DNA of 64,000 nucleotides from G963422745 sp963422745. Lineage in GTDB: Bacteria > Actinomycetota > Acidimicrobiia > Acidimicrobiales > Aldehydirespiratoraceae. Positions 1-7,756 of the stretch are shown piece after piece; position 1 is the first letter of the stretch; each line of letters starts with the position of its first letter. The notes beneath the pieces are model-generated. The model saw only the letters and a list, made by a program, of their open reading frames with translations. It was not told the origin of the DNA and made no database searches. The stretch is taken from positions 3,038,001 to 3,102,000 of the forward strand of contig OY730477.1 of the NCBI GenBank assembly GCA_963422745.1, written 5' to 3'. A program made the translations under genes and the position numbers.

Positions 1-347
1 CCGACCAGCTCGGCATGATGGAGGTCTACGCTCGAGGTATCGACCTGAGTGAAAACGGCCAGGCGATGGAGGCCTTCCGGACCAATCCGCACGGAGAGCA
101 CTTCTTGGGCAACGCACACACGCTGGCTAACTTCGAATCTGCCTTCTATCGCTCGTCGATAGCAGACAACAACAGCTTTGAGCAGTGGTCCGAGGAAGGT
201 TCGTTAACGGCGGCGCAGCGGGCAAATACGCAATGGAAGCAGATGCTGCGCGATTACGAGACCCCCGAACTCGACGAAGCTATTGACCTTGAGCTTCGTG
301 ACTACATCGCCCGCCGCAAGTCCGAGATGCCAGACGCTGCATACTGA
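1..347 (+). CDS. MttB-family (trimethylamine/corrinoid) methyltransferase, 3' end only
   Basis: Open frame entering from the left edge (first full codon at position 3) and ending in TGA at 345-347; about 115 residues are visible. The segment HFLGNAHTLANFESAFYR followed by FEQWSEEG and AAQRANTQWKQML is typical of the C-terminal end of trimethylamine:corrinoid methyltransferase homologues (MttB superfamily). These transfer a methyl group from quaternary or tertiary amines to a corrinoid protein; most homologues lack pyrrolysine and act on other methylamines such as glycine betaine. The substrate cannot be judged because the catalytic barrel is outside the window. The repeat array that follows starts at the base after the stop codon. 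Confidence 0.75.
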   Translation, partial: DQLGMMEVYARGIDLSENGQAMEAFRTNPHGEHFLGNAHTLANFESAFYRSSIADNNSFEQWSEEGSLTAAQRANTQWKQMLRDYETPELDEAIDLELRDYIARRKSEMPDAAY

Positions 348-648
348 GCGAACCGCGACCCTTCCGATCAGTGCCAGCTCGTGACGCCAAGTCTGTATCG
401 GTCTTCATTGCGGGCGAACCGCGACTTTTCCGATCAGTGCCAGCTCGTGACGCCAAGTCTGTATCGGTCTTCATTGCGGGCGAACCCGACCCATCCGATC
501 AGTGCCAGCTCGTGACGCCAAGTCTCTTTCGGTCTTCATACCAGGCGAACCACGACCCTTCCGATCAGTGCCAGCTCGTGACGCCAAGTCTGTATCGGTC
601 TTCATGTCGGGCGAACCGCGACTTTTCCGATCAGTGCCAACTCGTGAC
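348..648. repeat. 66-bp tandem array filling the gap between two stop codons
   Basis: About 4.6 copies of a 65-66 bp unit; the marker CCGATCAGTGCCA recurs at 364, 430, 495, 561 and 627. The array begins directly after the stop of the methyltransferase (347) and ends directly before the stop of the convergent acyl-CoA dehydrogenase (649), so it is the whole intergenic region. No gene or terminator hairpin is evident inside it. Confidence 0.95.
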
Positions 649-1821
649 TCACGCGATGGGCGACACCGGCGGGCGCGGTAGACCCAACACCCGCTCGCCG
701 ATCACGTTGCGTTGGATCTGGTTGGAGCCGCCGTAGATGGTGTGGGCTCTGCCATACAGAAACGTGCGTTGCCAGCGACCGTCGAGCATCGCCTCGCTAC
801 CAAGCACCTCGGTAGCGAGTTCTCCGAGTCGACGATGCCAGCCCGCCCAGAAGAGCTTGCCGATCGAGGCCTCAGGACCGGGCACCCCGTGCTGGGTCAA
901 AGCGGTGAGCATCCGCAGCTGGTTGTATCGCAGGACCTCAAGGCGAATGTAGGCGTCGGTCAGCCGGTCTCGCAGCACAGGGTCGGTAGTTCGCCGTTCG
1001 GCAGCGGCAGTGGAAACAAGGTCGTCAAATTCCTGACGGAAGCTCATCTGCTGCCCAAGCGTCGAAGCACCCCGTTCGAAGGCAAGGGTGCCCATCGCCA
1101 CCGTCCACCCCGACCCCACAGCTCCCACCACAAGGTCTGCGTCGGTGACGGCGTCGGTGAAGAAAGTCTCATTGAACTCCACACTGCCGGTGATCTGGCG
1201 AATCGGGCGCAACTCAATACCGGGTTGATCCATCGGTACCAGCAGATACGAAAGCCCATGGTGGCGCTGCGAACCCGCCTCAGTGCGGGCCACGACAAAG
1301 ATCCAGTCGGCGAACTGTGCCAGCGACGTCCAGGTCTTTTGTCCGTTGATGATCCAGCGATCACCGTCGAGTTCGGCTTTGGTCTTGACGTTTGCCAGAT
1401 CGGATCCGGCGTCGGGCTCGGAGTACCCCTGGCACCACAGCTGTTCGCCGGACAGGATTCCGGGGATGAATCGTCGCTGTTGGGCGTCGCTACCGAAGGT
1501 CATAAGGGTCGGGCCAGCGAGTGTGACACCCATATTGGGGATCCGGCCCGGTGCCCGAGCCTCAACGTAGGTGAGATGAAAAACAACCTGTTCGGCAAGC
1601 GTGCATTCCCGTCCCCCTACCGATGCGGGAAAGTCAATTCCCAGCCATCCGCCCTCACCAAGTTCGCGCTCCCAGGCGATCTGAACCTGCGGATCAATGT
1701 CGGTTTGTCCGGTAAGACCTTTTCCCCGGTAGGCACCGAACTCTCCTGTTAGGTGCTCCTCAAGCCAGGTGCGGACCTCGTCTCGAAAGTCCCGGAGTGC
1801 GGGATCCAAACCAAAGTCCAT
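649..1821 (-). CDS. acyl-CoA dehydrogenase
   Basis: 390-residue flavin-dependent acyl-CoA dehydrogenase, expected to oxidise an acyl-CoA to the 2-enoyl-CoA. The order of segments is standard: N-terminal helical domain (DFRDEVRTWLEEHL), CQGYSEPDAGSDLANVKT for flavin and substrate binding, INGQKTWTSLAQFADW, and a C-terminal helical domain ending in YGGSNQIQRNVIGERVLG. The frame is open further upstream, but the ATG at 1821 (protein MDFGLDPALRDF) gives the family's usual N-terminus and avoids overlap with the divergent ligase at 1858, so I chose it. Substrate is unknown; pairing with the neighbouring acyl-CoA ligase suggests one carboxylic-acid or steroid/lipid degradation step. The shared 36-bp gap must hold both start regions. 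Confidence 0.93.
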   Translation of the reverse strand: MDFGLDPALRDFRDEVRTWLEEHLTGEFGAYRGKGLTGQTDIDPQVQIAWERELGEGGWLGIDFPASVGGRECTLAEQVVFHLTYVEARAPGRIPNMGVTLAGPTLMTFGSDAQQRRFIPGILSGEQLWCQGYSEPDAGSDLANVKTKAELDGDRWIINGQKTWTSLAQFADWIFVVARTEAGSQRHHGLSYLLVPMDQPGIELRPIRQITGSVEFNETFFTDAVTDADLVVGAVGSGWTVAMGTLAFERGASTLGQQMSFRQEFDDLVSTAAAERRTTDPVLRDRLTDAYIRLEVLRYNQLRMLTALTQHGVPGPEASIGKLFWAGWHRRLGELATEVLGSEAMLDGRWQRTFLYGRAHTIYGGSNQIQRNVIGERVLGLPRPPVSPIA

Positions 1822-1857
1822 GTTGGGCGATGGTAACAACGGTGTCAGACTCCGCCC

Positions 1858-3861
1858 ATGTTGACCCGGGTTAGTCGGCGGGCCGCAAAGGAGTTCGCAG
1901 ACACCATCGCGTTTGTGGCCGCAGGCGGCTGGACCATCACCTACGCCGAACTTGACCGCGCCGCGGACGAGGCCGCTGCCGGGCTGGCCACCCGGGGGTT
2001 CGGACATGGCGACGTGATAGCACTCGTCATGCCCTCGGTGATTGACTATGTGGTGCTGTATCTAGCCGCGGCGCGTCTCGGTGCGGTGACCGGCGGCATC
2101 AATCCCAGGCTGACCAAGCGCGAGATCGGCGAATGCCTCAACGTCATGGATCCCGACCTTGTGATCGTCACGCCCGATCTTGTCGACCGGGTTGACACTC
2201 ACCAATGGCGTCACGAGCTCATCTTCATCGGCGACGGAGCAGACACGGTGGCGTCCGCTATGCGCAGCAACGGGATCAAGGCCAATGGTTGTCCCGACGG
2301 CGACCCTGACCAACCGGTGTGCATCTGCTTCACCAGCGGATCGACGGGCCGCCCCAAGGGCGCGTGGTTCACTTCCCGCCAACTTGAGGTGATCGCTGAA
2401 CTCGACACTGGTTCTGCATGGGAAACCAGAACCAGAGACAACACGACAGCGTCAGTAACGAACCCGACCGCGCAAACACCAAAACCAAACCCCAAAGACC
2501 CCAACCACAGCACCTCAGCAACGAACCCAACGACGCAAACACCAAAACCAAACCCCAAAAACAGCAACCACGACACCTCGGCACCAAACCCAACAGCGCA
2601 AACACCAACAAACCCCAAAAACAGCAACCACGACACCTCGGCACCAAACCCAACAGCGCAAACACCAACAAACCCCAAAAACAGCAACCACGACACCTCG
2701 GCACCAAACCCAACAGCGCAAACACCAAAACCAAACCCCAAAAACAGCAACCACGACATTTCGGCACCAAACCCAACAGCGCAAACACCAACAAACCCCA
2801 AAAACAGCAACCACGACATTTCGGCACCAAACCCAACAGCGCAAACACCAACAAACCCCAAAGACAGCAACCACGACACCTCGGCACCAAATCCAACAGC
2901 GCAAACACCAAAACCAAACCCCAAAGACAGCAACCACGGCATCTCGGCGACGGCCTTTGCGCATGTCGGATTCATGACGAAGCTGCCCTGGATGATCGGG
3001 TCTGGTCGCACCATCCATCTGCTCGAGCGTTGGTCGGCTGGCCCGGTGCTTGAACTAATCGCCAGGTATCAGATGAGGGCCGTGACAGGGGTCGCTCCCC
3101 AGATCGCCCTGATGCTTCGTCATCCGCTCATCCAAACGTTGGACTTCTCCGCTGTTGACTCCGTGATCGTCGGAGGCGGGCTGTCCTCTCCGGGTTTGGT
3201 GAAAGCCGCACGCCGCAGCTTCGGTGCCAGCTACCAGATCCGATACAGCTCCACCGAAAGCGGCGGCATCGGGCTCTCCACGGCGGCGGATGCCGACGAA
3301 GACGAAGCGTTGCACACAATCGGGCGCCCACGTCTTGGAGTTGAGGCCGAGATCAGATCCGCCGACGGCAACAAACTGGCACCCGGTGTGATAGGCGAAC
3401 TGTGGCTGCGTTCGGGTGCTGTTATGTCGGGGTATTGGAACGATCCCGAGGCGACAGCTTCCACTTTGGTTGATGGTTGGCTACGCACCGGGGATTTCGC
3501 CGCCGTAGACACCGCCGGTTGTTTCCGGCTAGCTGGCAGGGTCACCGAGATGTTCATACGCGGCGGCTACAACGTCTACCCGGCCGAGGTAGAGGCGATA
3601 TTGAGCAAGCTCTCAGGCATAGCGGAGATCGCGGTCGTAGCAAAGCCGGACCCGGTGATGGGCGAGGTTGGTGTCGCCATGGTGGTGGCTACAGATCCCG
3701 CCGATGCCCCGTCGCTGGATGATCTCCGAGCCTTCGGAGCCCGTGAATTGGCCTCATACAAGCTTCCCGAGGCGCTCATCACGCTGGAGTCTCTACCTCG
3801 CAACAGCGCCGACAAGATCGACCGCCGCGCTCTTGTCAACCTAGCGACGCGCACGGCTTGA
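1858..3861 (+). CDS. AMP-forming acyl-CoA ligase with a 164-codon repeat insertion
   Basis: 667-residue ANL-superfamily ligase, activating a carboxylic acid with ATP and CoA. Visible core motifs: phosphate loop FTSGSTGRPKG (about residues 157-168), YSSTESGG, GWLRTGD, IRGGYNVYPAEVEAI, and the C-terminal lysine region RNSADKIDRRAL. All key regions are present in one frame. Between the P-loop and the conserved AFAHVGFMTKLPW block lies a low-complexity insert (about residues 200-364) of Asn/Pro/Thr-rich repeats, encoded by eight tandem 60- or 63-bp units. Without it the enzyme would be about 500 residues, normal for the family. Because every unit length is a multiple of three the frame survives. 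Whether the enzyme still folds is unknown; the insert sits in a surface loop region of the N-terminal domain. Confidence 0.88.
   Translation: MLTRVSRRAAKEFADTIAFVAAGGWTITYAELDRAADEAAAGLATRGFGHGDVIALVMPSVIDYVVLYLAAARLGAVTGGINPRLTKREIGECLNVMDPDLVIVTPDLVDRVDTHQWRHELIFIGDGADTVASAMRSNGIKANGCPDGDPDQPVCICFTSGSTGRPKGAWFTSRQLEVIAELDTGSAWETRTRDNTTASVTNPTAQTPKPNPKDPNHSTSATNPTTQTPKPNPKNSNHDTSAPNPTAQTPTNPKNSNHDTSAPNPTAQTPTNPKNSNHDTSAPNPTAQTPKPNPKNSNHDISAPNPTAQTPTNPKNSNHDISAPNPTAQTPTNPKDSNHDTSAPNPTAQTPKPNPKDSNHGISATAFAHVGFMTKLPWMIGSGRTIHLLERWSAGPVLELIARYQMRAVTGVAPQIALMLRHPLIQTLDFSAVDSVIVGGGLSSPGLVKAARRSFGASYQIRYSSTESGGIGLSTAADADEDEALHTIGRPRLGVEAEIRSADGNKLAPGVIGELWLRSGAVMSGYWNDPEATASTLVDGWLRTGDFAAVDTAGCFRLAGRVTEMFIRGGYNVYPAEVEAILSKLSGIAEIAVVAKPDPVMGEVGVAMVVATDPADAPSLDDLRAFGARELASYKLPEALITLESLPRNSADKIDRRALVNLATRTA
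2457..2948. repeat. 60/63-bp in-frame array inside the acyl-CoA ligase
   Basis: Eight units with lengths 63, 63, 60, 60, 63, 60, 60, 63, distinguished by presence or absence of an extra AAA/CCA codon in the stretch before CCCC. The copies 2581-2640 and 2641-2700 are identical. One 60-bp unit counts 27 A, 26 C, 6 G and 1 T. A decayed part-copy precedes it from about 2421. Several other frames on both strands also stay open through it. Confidence 0.95.
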
Positions 3862-3914
3862 CGGTCGGCTCAGACACCGCCAGACCCGCCATTGGCAGGC
3901 TGGTCTGCGCTTGG

Positions 3915-4190
3915 CGTTTCAGCATGAACCGCCCAGACCAAGGCCCGCTTTACAGTCGACAGTCAGCGCCAAACGCTCAGCATGAACCACCCAAACCAAG
4001 GCCCGCTCCAAAGTCGACAATCAGCGCCAAACACTCAGCATGAACCACCCAAACCACGGCCCGCTCTGCGGTCGACAGTCAGCGCCAAACACTCAGCATG
4101 AACCACCCAAACCACGGCCCGCTCTGCGGTCGACAGTCAGCGCCAAACACTCAGCATGAACCACCCAGACCACGGCCTGCTCTGCGGTTG
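3915..4190. repeat. 58-bp tandem array between convergent genes
   Basis: AGCATGAACC recurs at 3921, 3979, 4037, 4095 and 4153, an exact 58-bp spacing. The last unit provides the stop codon and last codons of the convergent rsgA gene on the minus strand. Confidence 0.95.
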
Positions 4191-5218
4191 GGGTCACGAC
4201 GAACCCGTACCGCCTCACGTTCGCGTTGGGCGGCGAACTCGGTACCCAACTCCTTGAAGTGTTCCACTCGACGGCCATCAAGCATGCCCATCGCAACCGC
4301 CTCAACAATTGCGCAGCCCGGCTCGGTGTCATGGGAACAGTCACGGAAACGGCAGTCGCTGGCGGCCTCGACGAGATCGGCGAACACAAGTCGCAGTGCG
4401 TACTCCGCATTCCAGGGACCAACCGCGCGGATTCCGGGCATGTCGAGCAACAATCCACCCGGCGGACTCAACAGGATCAGCCTGCGGACGTCGGTGGTGT
4501 GGCGCCCCTTTGCGTCGGAGCTGCGCACCTCACCCGTTTTCAACACCTTCGATGATGCCAGCGCATTGACCAACGTCGATTTGCCCACCCCGCTGGCCCC
4601 GATCAAAGCCATGGTCAAGCCGGGTTCTATCAGTGATCTGAGCTGGTCGAGCCCAGTCCCGTCGACGGCTGAGGTGACGACCATCAGATGGTCCCGGACC
4701 AGCGACCGGATGCTCTTGGCGATGTCCGCGACGACGGCAATGTCGCACTTGGTCAAAAGGACGACTGGTTTCGCACCGCTGTCCAAGGCCACCACAAGCA
4801 ACCGTTCAAGACGCCCTGGCAGAAGCGGCCGGTCCAGACCATGTACAACCCCGACGAATTCCACATTCGCGGCCAGCACCTGTTCAATGTCACGTCGGGC
4901 AGGGTCTCGCCGACGAAGCGAGGTGTGTCGCGGAAGAACCCGCGCTATGACCGGGTCGATTCCGCCAGTGCGGCCTACGCTTGGCCCGTTATCCAAGCTG
5001 GCAATCTCCACCCAGTCGCCCGTGACCGGCGCAAGCTCGTGGTGTTGGCGTCGCGAGTCCGACACCACACGAAGCAAGCCGCTGCCCGTGATCACGTCGC
5101 ATTCACCGCGATCGACGCGAATTACCCGACCGATCCTCAATCCTGCGTCGCAGTCAAGCTCCACGGATACCCGGTCGAGCCCCCAGGACTTCAGGTCGGT
5201 GAAATCGCTCAATTGCAC
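4151..5218 (-). CDS. rsgA: ribosome small-subunit-dependent GTPase A
   Basis: 355-residue circularly permuted GTPase that assists late maturation of the 30S subunit. The permuted order is visible: G4-type TKCD (residues 156-159) precedes the P-loop GASGVGKST (207-215), and the G3 motif DMPG follows (259-262). An OB-fold region precedes the GTPase domain. The C-terminal zinc site reads C289, C294, H296, C302 (CRFRDCSHDTEPGC). The final ten or so residues (RRAGRGLGGSC) and the TAG/TGA stop lie inside the adjacent 58-bp array, so the natural C-terminus has been replaced or extended by repeat sequence. The ATG at 5218 gives a plausible family N-terminus; no nearby alternative is better. Confidence 0.93.
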   Translation of the reverse strand: MQLSDFTDLKSWGLDRVSVELDCDAGLRIGRVIRVDRGECDVITGSGLLRVVSDSRRQHHELAPVTGDWVEIASLDNGPSVGRTGGIDPVIARVLPRHTSLRRRDPARRDIEQVLAANVEFVGVVHGLDRPLLPGRLERLLVVALDSGAKPVVLLTKCDIAVVADIAKSIRSLVRDHLMVVTSAVDGTGLDQLRSLIEPGLTMALIGASGVGKSTLVNALASSKVLKTGEVRSSDAKGRHTTDVRRLILLSPPGGLLLDMPGIRAVGPWNAEYALRLVFADLVEAASDCRFRDCSHDTEPGCAIVEAVAMGMLDGRRVEHFKELGTEFAAQREREAVRVRRDPNRRAGRGLGGSC

Positions 5219-5349
5219 CCGGTCTGCTCGGCCCCGGGTGCTGCGCTGGGTTGGTTGGGGTTCGTCACGGTGGTCTCCGGGTCAGTTTGCCCGATCCCGG
5301 ACCTTGACATCATGAGCACACCCGGCGATCGCGAATCTACGGTACTCAC

Positions 5350-7095
5350 ATGATCAACCACGCAACGAAGCGGGTCAACACAGGGGCCAATGCCCGTCGC
5401 AGGGGGCGTTGGATGGGCATAATCGCTGGAATTGCCGCGGCTGGGGTTGCGCTCGGCTTCGGGCAGTTCATGGAAGGCATAACCAACAATCCCGGCTTGG
5501 TACTCGCCGTTGGCGAATGGCTGATAGACCACGTCCCTGGATCTGTGGCCAAATGGTCGATCGAACAACTCGGCACCTCGGGAAAGGGCAACCTGTCCGA
5601 AGGCATCGTCGTCGTGACCCTGTTGCTGGCTGGTTGGCTGGGCGAAATCTCGTATCGTCGGACCCGTCTGATCGGCATTGCCGCCTTCGCAGCGTTTGGC
5701 GTTTTCGGTGCCTATGTGACTGCCCGCAATCCGTTCTCAAAGGCTCAGTCGGCCATTGGATGGTCATTGGTGGCCGCAGGGCTCGGAATATTCACGCTGC
5801 ACTTCTTGGTCGGACTAGCACGTCGGAGCAGCAACGAGATCGTCGGCTCCTCCCCCCGCATCACCAAAACGCCAGCACAGAAAGTCACCGAAACGCCAGC
5901 ACAGAAGGTCACCGAAACGCCAGCACAGAAGGTCACCGAAACGCCAGGAGAGATTGCGGCCTATCCTGTCGATCCGCCCCATAGCCGCCGCGCGTTTATT
6001 GGCTGGAGCGCCGGAGCCGCAGCGGTCGCCGCCACAGGTGTGGGCCTGGGCCGCTTAGCACGAGGAACCTCCGTGGCCGAACAAGCACGTGACGCTGTCA
6101 CGCTGCCGTTGGTTTCGCGGCCCGCCACACCAGCATCAACAACATCCACCACCACCATGCCAGCGGTAGGCAGCAAGCCAAGCTCGGCTGCGAACAGCGC
6201 GTTCACAGGAGTCAACGGGTTATCGCCATGGATCACCCCCAACCAGGACTTTTACCGCATCGACACAGCCCTCTCGATCCCCCAGGTCGACCCAGCCGAC
6301 TGGAAACTGCGCTTCACGGGCATGGTCAACAACCCGATCGAGTTCAGCTACGACGAGTTGCTGGCAATGCCGCTCACCGAACACACGATCACGTTGTCGT
6401 GCGTGTCGAACCCGATCGGCGGCGATCTGGTGGGCAATGCGACCTGGACAGGCATCTCGCTCGTTGATCTACTGGATCAAGCTGATGTCCGACCCGGTGC
6501 CACACAGATCGTCGGCCGTAGCGTTGACGACTTCACCGCGGGTTTCCCCACCAAGGTGCTACATGACGGCCGTAATGCCGTCGTTGCCGTGGGCATGGGA
6601 GGCGAACCGCTCCCGATCCGCCATGGTTTCCCAGTTCGTCTTGTGGTGGCCGGTCTATATGGCTACGTCTCTGCAACCAAATGGCTGTCGGAGGTTCATC
6701 TGACCACCTGGGAGGATTTCAACGGTTACTGGATTGATCTTGGCTGGTCGAAATCGGGACCGATCAAGACCACCTCACGTATCGACGTGCCCCGCTCCCG
6801 CGCCCGGATTGAGGCCGGTGAAGCAGTGATCGCGGGAGTGGCCTGGGCGCCAACCCGTGGCATCTCGGAGGTGGAAGTCTCTGTTGATGACGAGTGGGTC
6901 CGGTGTGATCTGGCCGCACCTGGCAGCGATGAGACCTGGGTGCAGTGGCGCACCCGATGGAATGCCGTGGCGGGAACGCACACGCTTCAAGTGAGAGCGC
7001 GTGACGGCAGTGGTGAGCTTCAGTCGCCCGGACCCAAAGATGTAGCACCGGACGGAGCGGAGGGATATCACCGCGTAACCGTCGAAGTGATCTGA
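5350..7095 (+). CDS. membrane-anchored molybdopterin-dependent oxidoreductase (sulfite-oxidase fold)
   Basis: 581 residues. The N-terminal third has several hydrophobic segments (for example residues about 17-40, 85-100, 110-165) and then a linker. A second hydrophobic stretch with an RR-containing start (HSRRAFIGWSAGAAAVAATG) resembles a twin-arginine-type signal. The catalytic domain starts near FYRIDTALSIPQVD and carries the Mo-ligand cysteine C351 in TLSCVSNPIGGD, followed by GFPTKVLHDGRNAVVAVGMGGE and a C-terminal Ig-like dimerisation domain. This is the sulfite oxidase/nitrate reductase molybdopterin fold with unknown substrate; the active site would be extracytoplasmic. A TPAQKVTE octapeptide is repeated three times in the linker (24-bp units at 5869-5948). 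The moa/moe genes at 19-22 kb could supply its cofactor. Confidence 0.87.
   Translation: MINHATKRVNTGANARRRGRWMGIIAGIAAAGVALGFGQFMEGITNNPGLVLAVGEWLIDHVPGSVAKWSIEQLGTSGKGNLSEGIVVVTLLLAGWLGEISYRRTRLIGIAAFAAFGVFGAYVTARNPFSKAQSAIGWSLVAAGLGIFTLHFLVGLARRSSNEIVGSSPRITKTPAQKVTETPAQKVTETPAQKVTETPGEIAAYPVDPPHSRRAFIGWSAGAAAVAATGVGLGRLARGTSVAEQARDAVTLPLVSRPATPASTTSTTTMPAVGSKPSSAANSAFTGVNGLSPWITPNQDFYRIDTALSIPQVDPADWKLRFTGMVNNPIEFSYDELLAMPLTEHTITLSCVSNPIGGDLVGNATWTGISLVDLLDQADVRPGATQIVGRSVDDFTAGFPTKVLHDGRNAVVAVGMGGEPLPIRHGFPVRLVVAGLYGYVSATKWLSEVHLTTWEDFNGYWIDLGWSKSGPIKTTSRIDVPRSRARIEAGEAVIAGVAWAPTRGISEVEVSVDDEWVRCDLAAPGSDETWVQWRTRWNAVAGTHTLQVRARDGSGELQSPGPKDVAPDGAEGYHRVTVEVI
5869..5948. repeat. 24-bp in-frame minisatellite in the oxidoreductase linker
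   Basis: ACGCCAGCAC recurs at 5869, 5893, 5917 with a part-copy at 5941. Each unit encodes TPAQKVTE, so copy number changes lengthen the linker without shifting frame. Confidence 0.93.
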
Positions 7096-7129
7096 CCAGC
7101 TTCACCGCAAAGGCGATTATGGTGCCGCG

Positions 7130-7636
7130 ATGAGTTACGACAGGGAGGTTCTCGACTGGGTCACCTACGGGACCGCAGTCACCGAACTGGCGAGGGTCGT
7201 GGCCGACGATGGCTACCGGCCGGAGATGATTCTCGCCATTGCCCGTGGTGGGATGTTGCCAGCGGCTTCGCTGGGGTATGCGCTCTCGGTGAAGAACATC
7301 TACGTCATGAATTGCGAGTACTACACCGGCATTGATGAACGACTTCCGGTCCCGGTTCTGCTGCCGCCCTATGTTGAATTCGTCCACATGCAGGACGCCA
7401 AGATCCTGATCGCCGACGATGTGGCCGACACGGGCCACACTTTGAAGATGGTCCACGACCTGTGCACGCAGCGGGTAGCCGAAGTGCGCAGCGCTGTGCT
7501 CTATGAGAAGTCACACTCGCTGGTGAAATGTGAATACGTGTGGAAGCGAACTGATCGCTGGATCAATTTCCCGTGGTCCTCGCAAGCACCTGTGGTCAGC
7601 GCGGCCGAAGCTCGCCACAGAGTCTCCGACGCTTGA
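7130..7636 (+). CDS. phosphoribosyltransferase (purine type)
   Basis: 168-residue type I phosphoribosyltransferase. The PRPP-binding motif is ILIADDVADTGHTL, and the IARGGMLPAASLGYAL loop precedes it, as in hypoxanthine and xanthine phosphoribosyltransferases. It probably salvages a purine base to the nucleotide using PRPP. Specificity (hypoxanthine, guanine or xanthine) cannot be decided from sequence alone. It lies 34 bp after the molybdopterin oxidoreductase in the same direction and could be co-transcribed. Confidence 0.83.
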   Translation: MSYDREVLDWVTYGTAVTELARVVADDGYRPEMILAIARGGMLPAASLGYALSVKNIYVMNCEYYTGIDERLPVPVLLPPYVEFVHMQDAKILIADDVADTGHTLKMVHDLCTQRVAEVRSAVLYEKSHSLVKCEYVWKRTDRWINFPWSSQAPVVSAAEARHRVSDA

Positions 7637-7725
7637 CCCACGATCACGCCCACAGGATCACGCCCACAAGTGCGGCAACCCCGAACCTGACCAGAGTCCC
7701 ACCACAAGCTCAACTGTCCAAGGCT

Positions 7726-7756
7726 CCGGATGTATCAGGGCTCCGGATGTATCAGG
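7726..7756. repeat. short direct duplication across the stop of the LivHMG gene
   Basis: GCTCCGGATGTATCAGG occurs twice back to back; the second copy contains the minus-strand stop (7752-7754). It looks like a two-copy early stage of the larger arrays. The rest of the 115-bp gap shows no other feature. Confidence 0.8.

Noticed and set aside
712..1752. Plus-strand frame of 346 residues at 712-1752
   Set aside because: Antisense shadow of the acyl-CoA dehydrogenase; its composition mirrors the complementary codons.
1821..2007. Longer N-terminus for the acyl-CoA dehydrogenase (start at 2007)
   Set aside because: The extra 62 residues overlap the divergent ligase and do not resemble the family.
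2211..3018. Long minus-strand frames opposite the acyl-CoA ligase (cysteine/tryptophan-rich repeat proteins)
   Set aside because: They are produced by the repeat, whose composition lacks stops in several frames; they overlap a convincing ligase and have no start signal or family resemblance.
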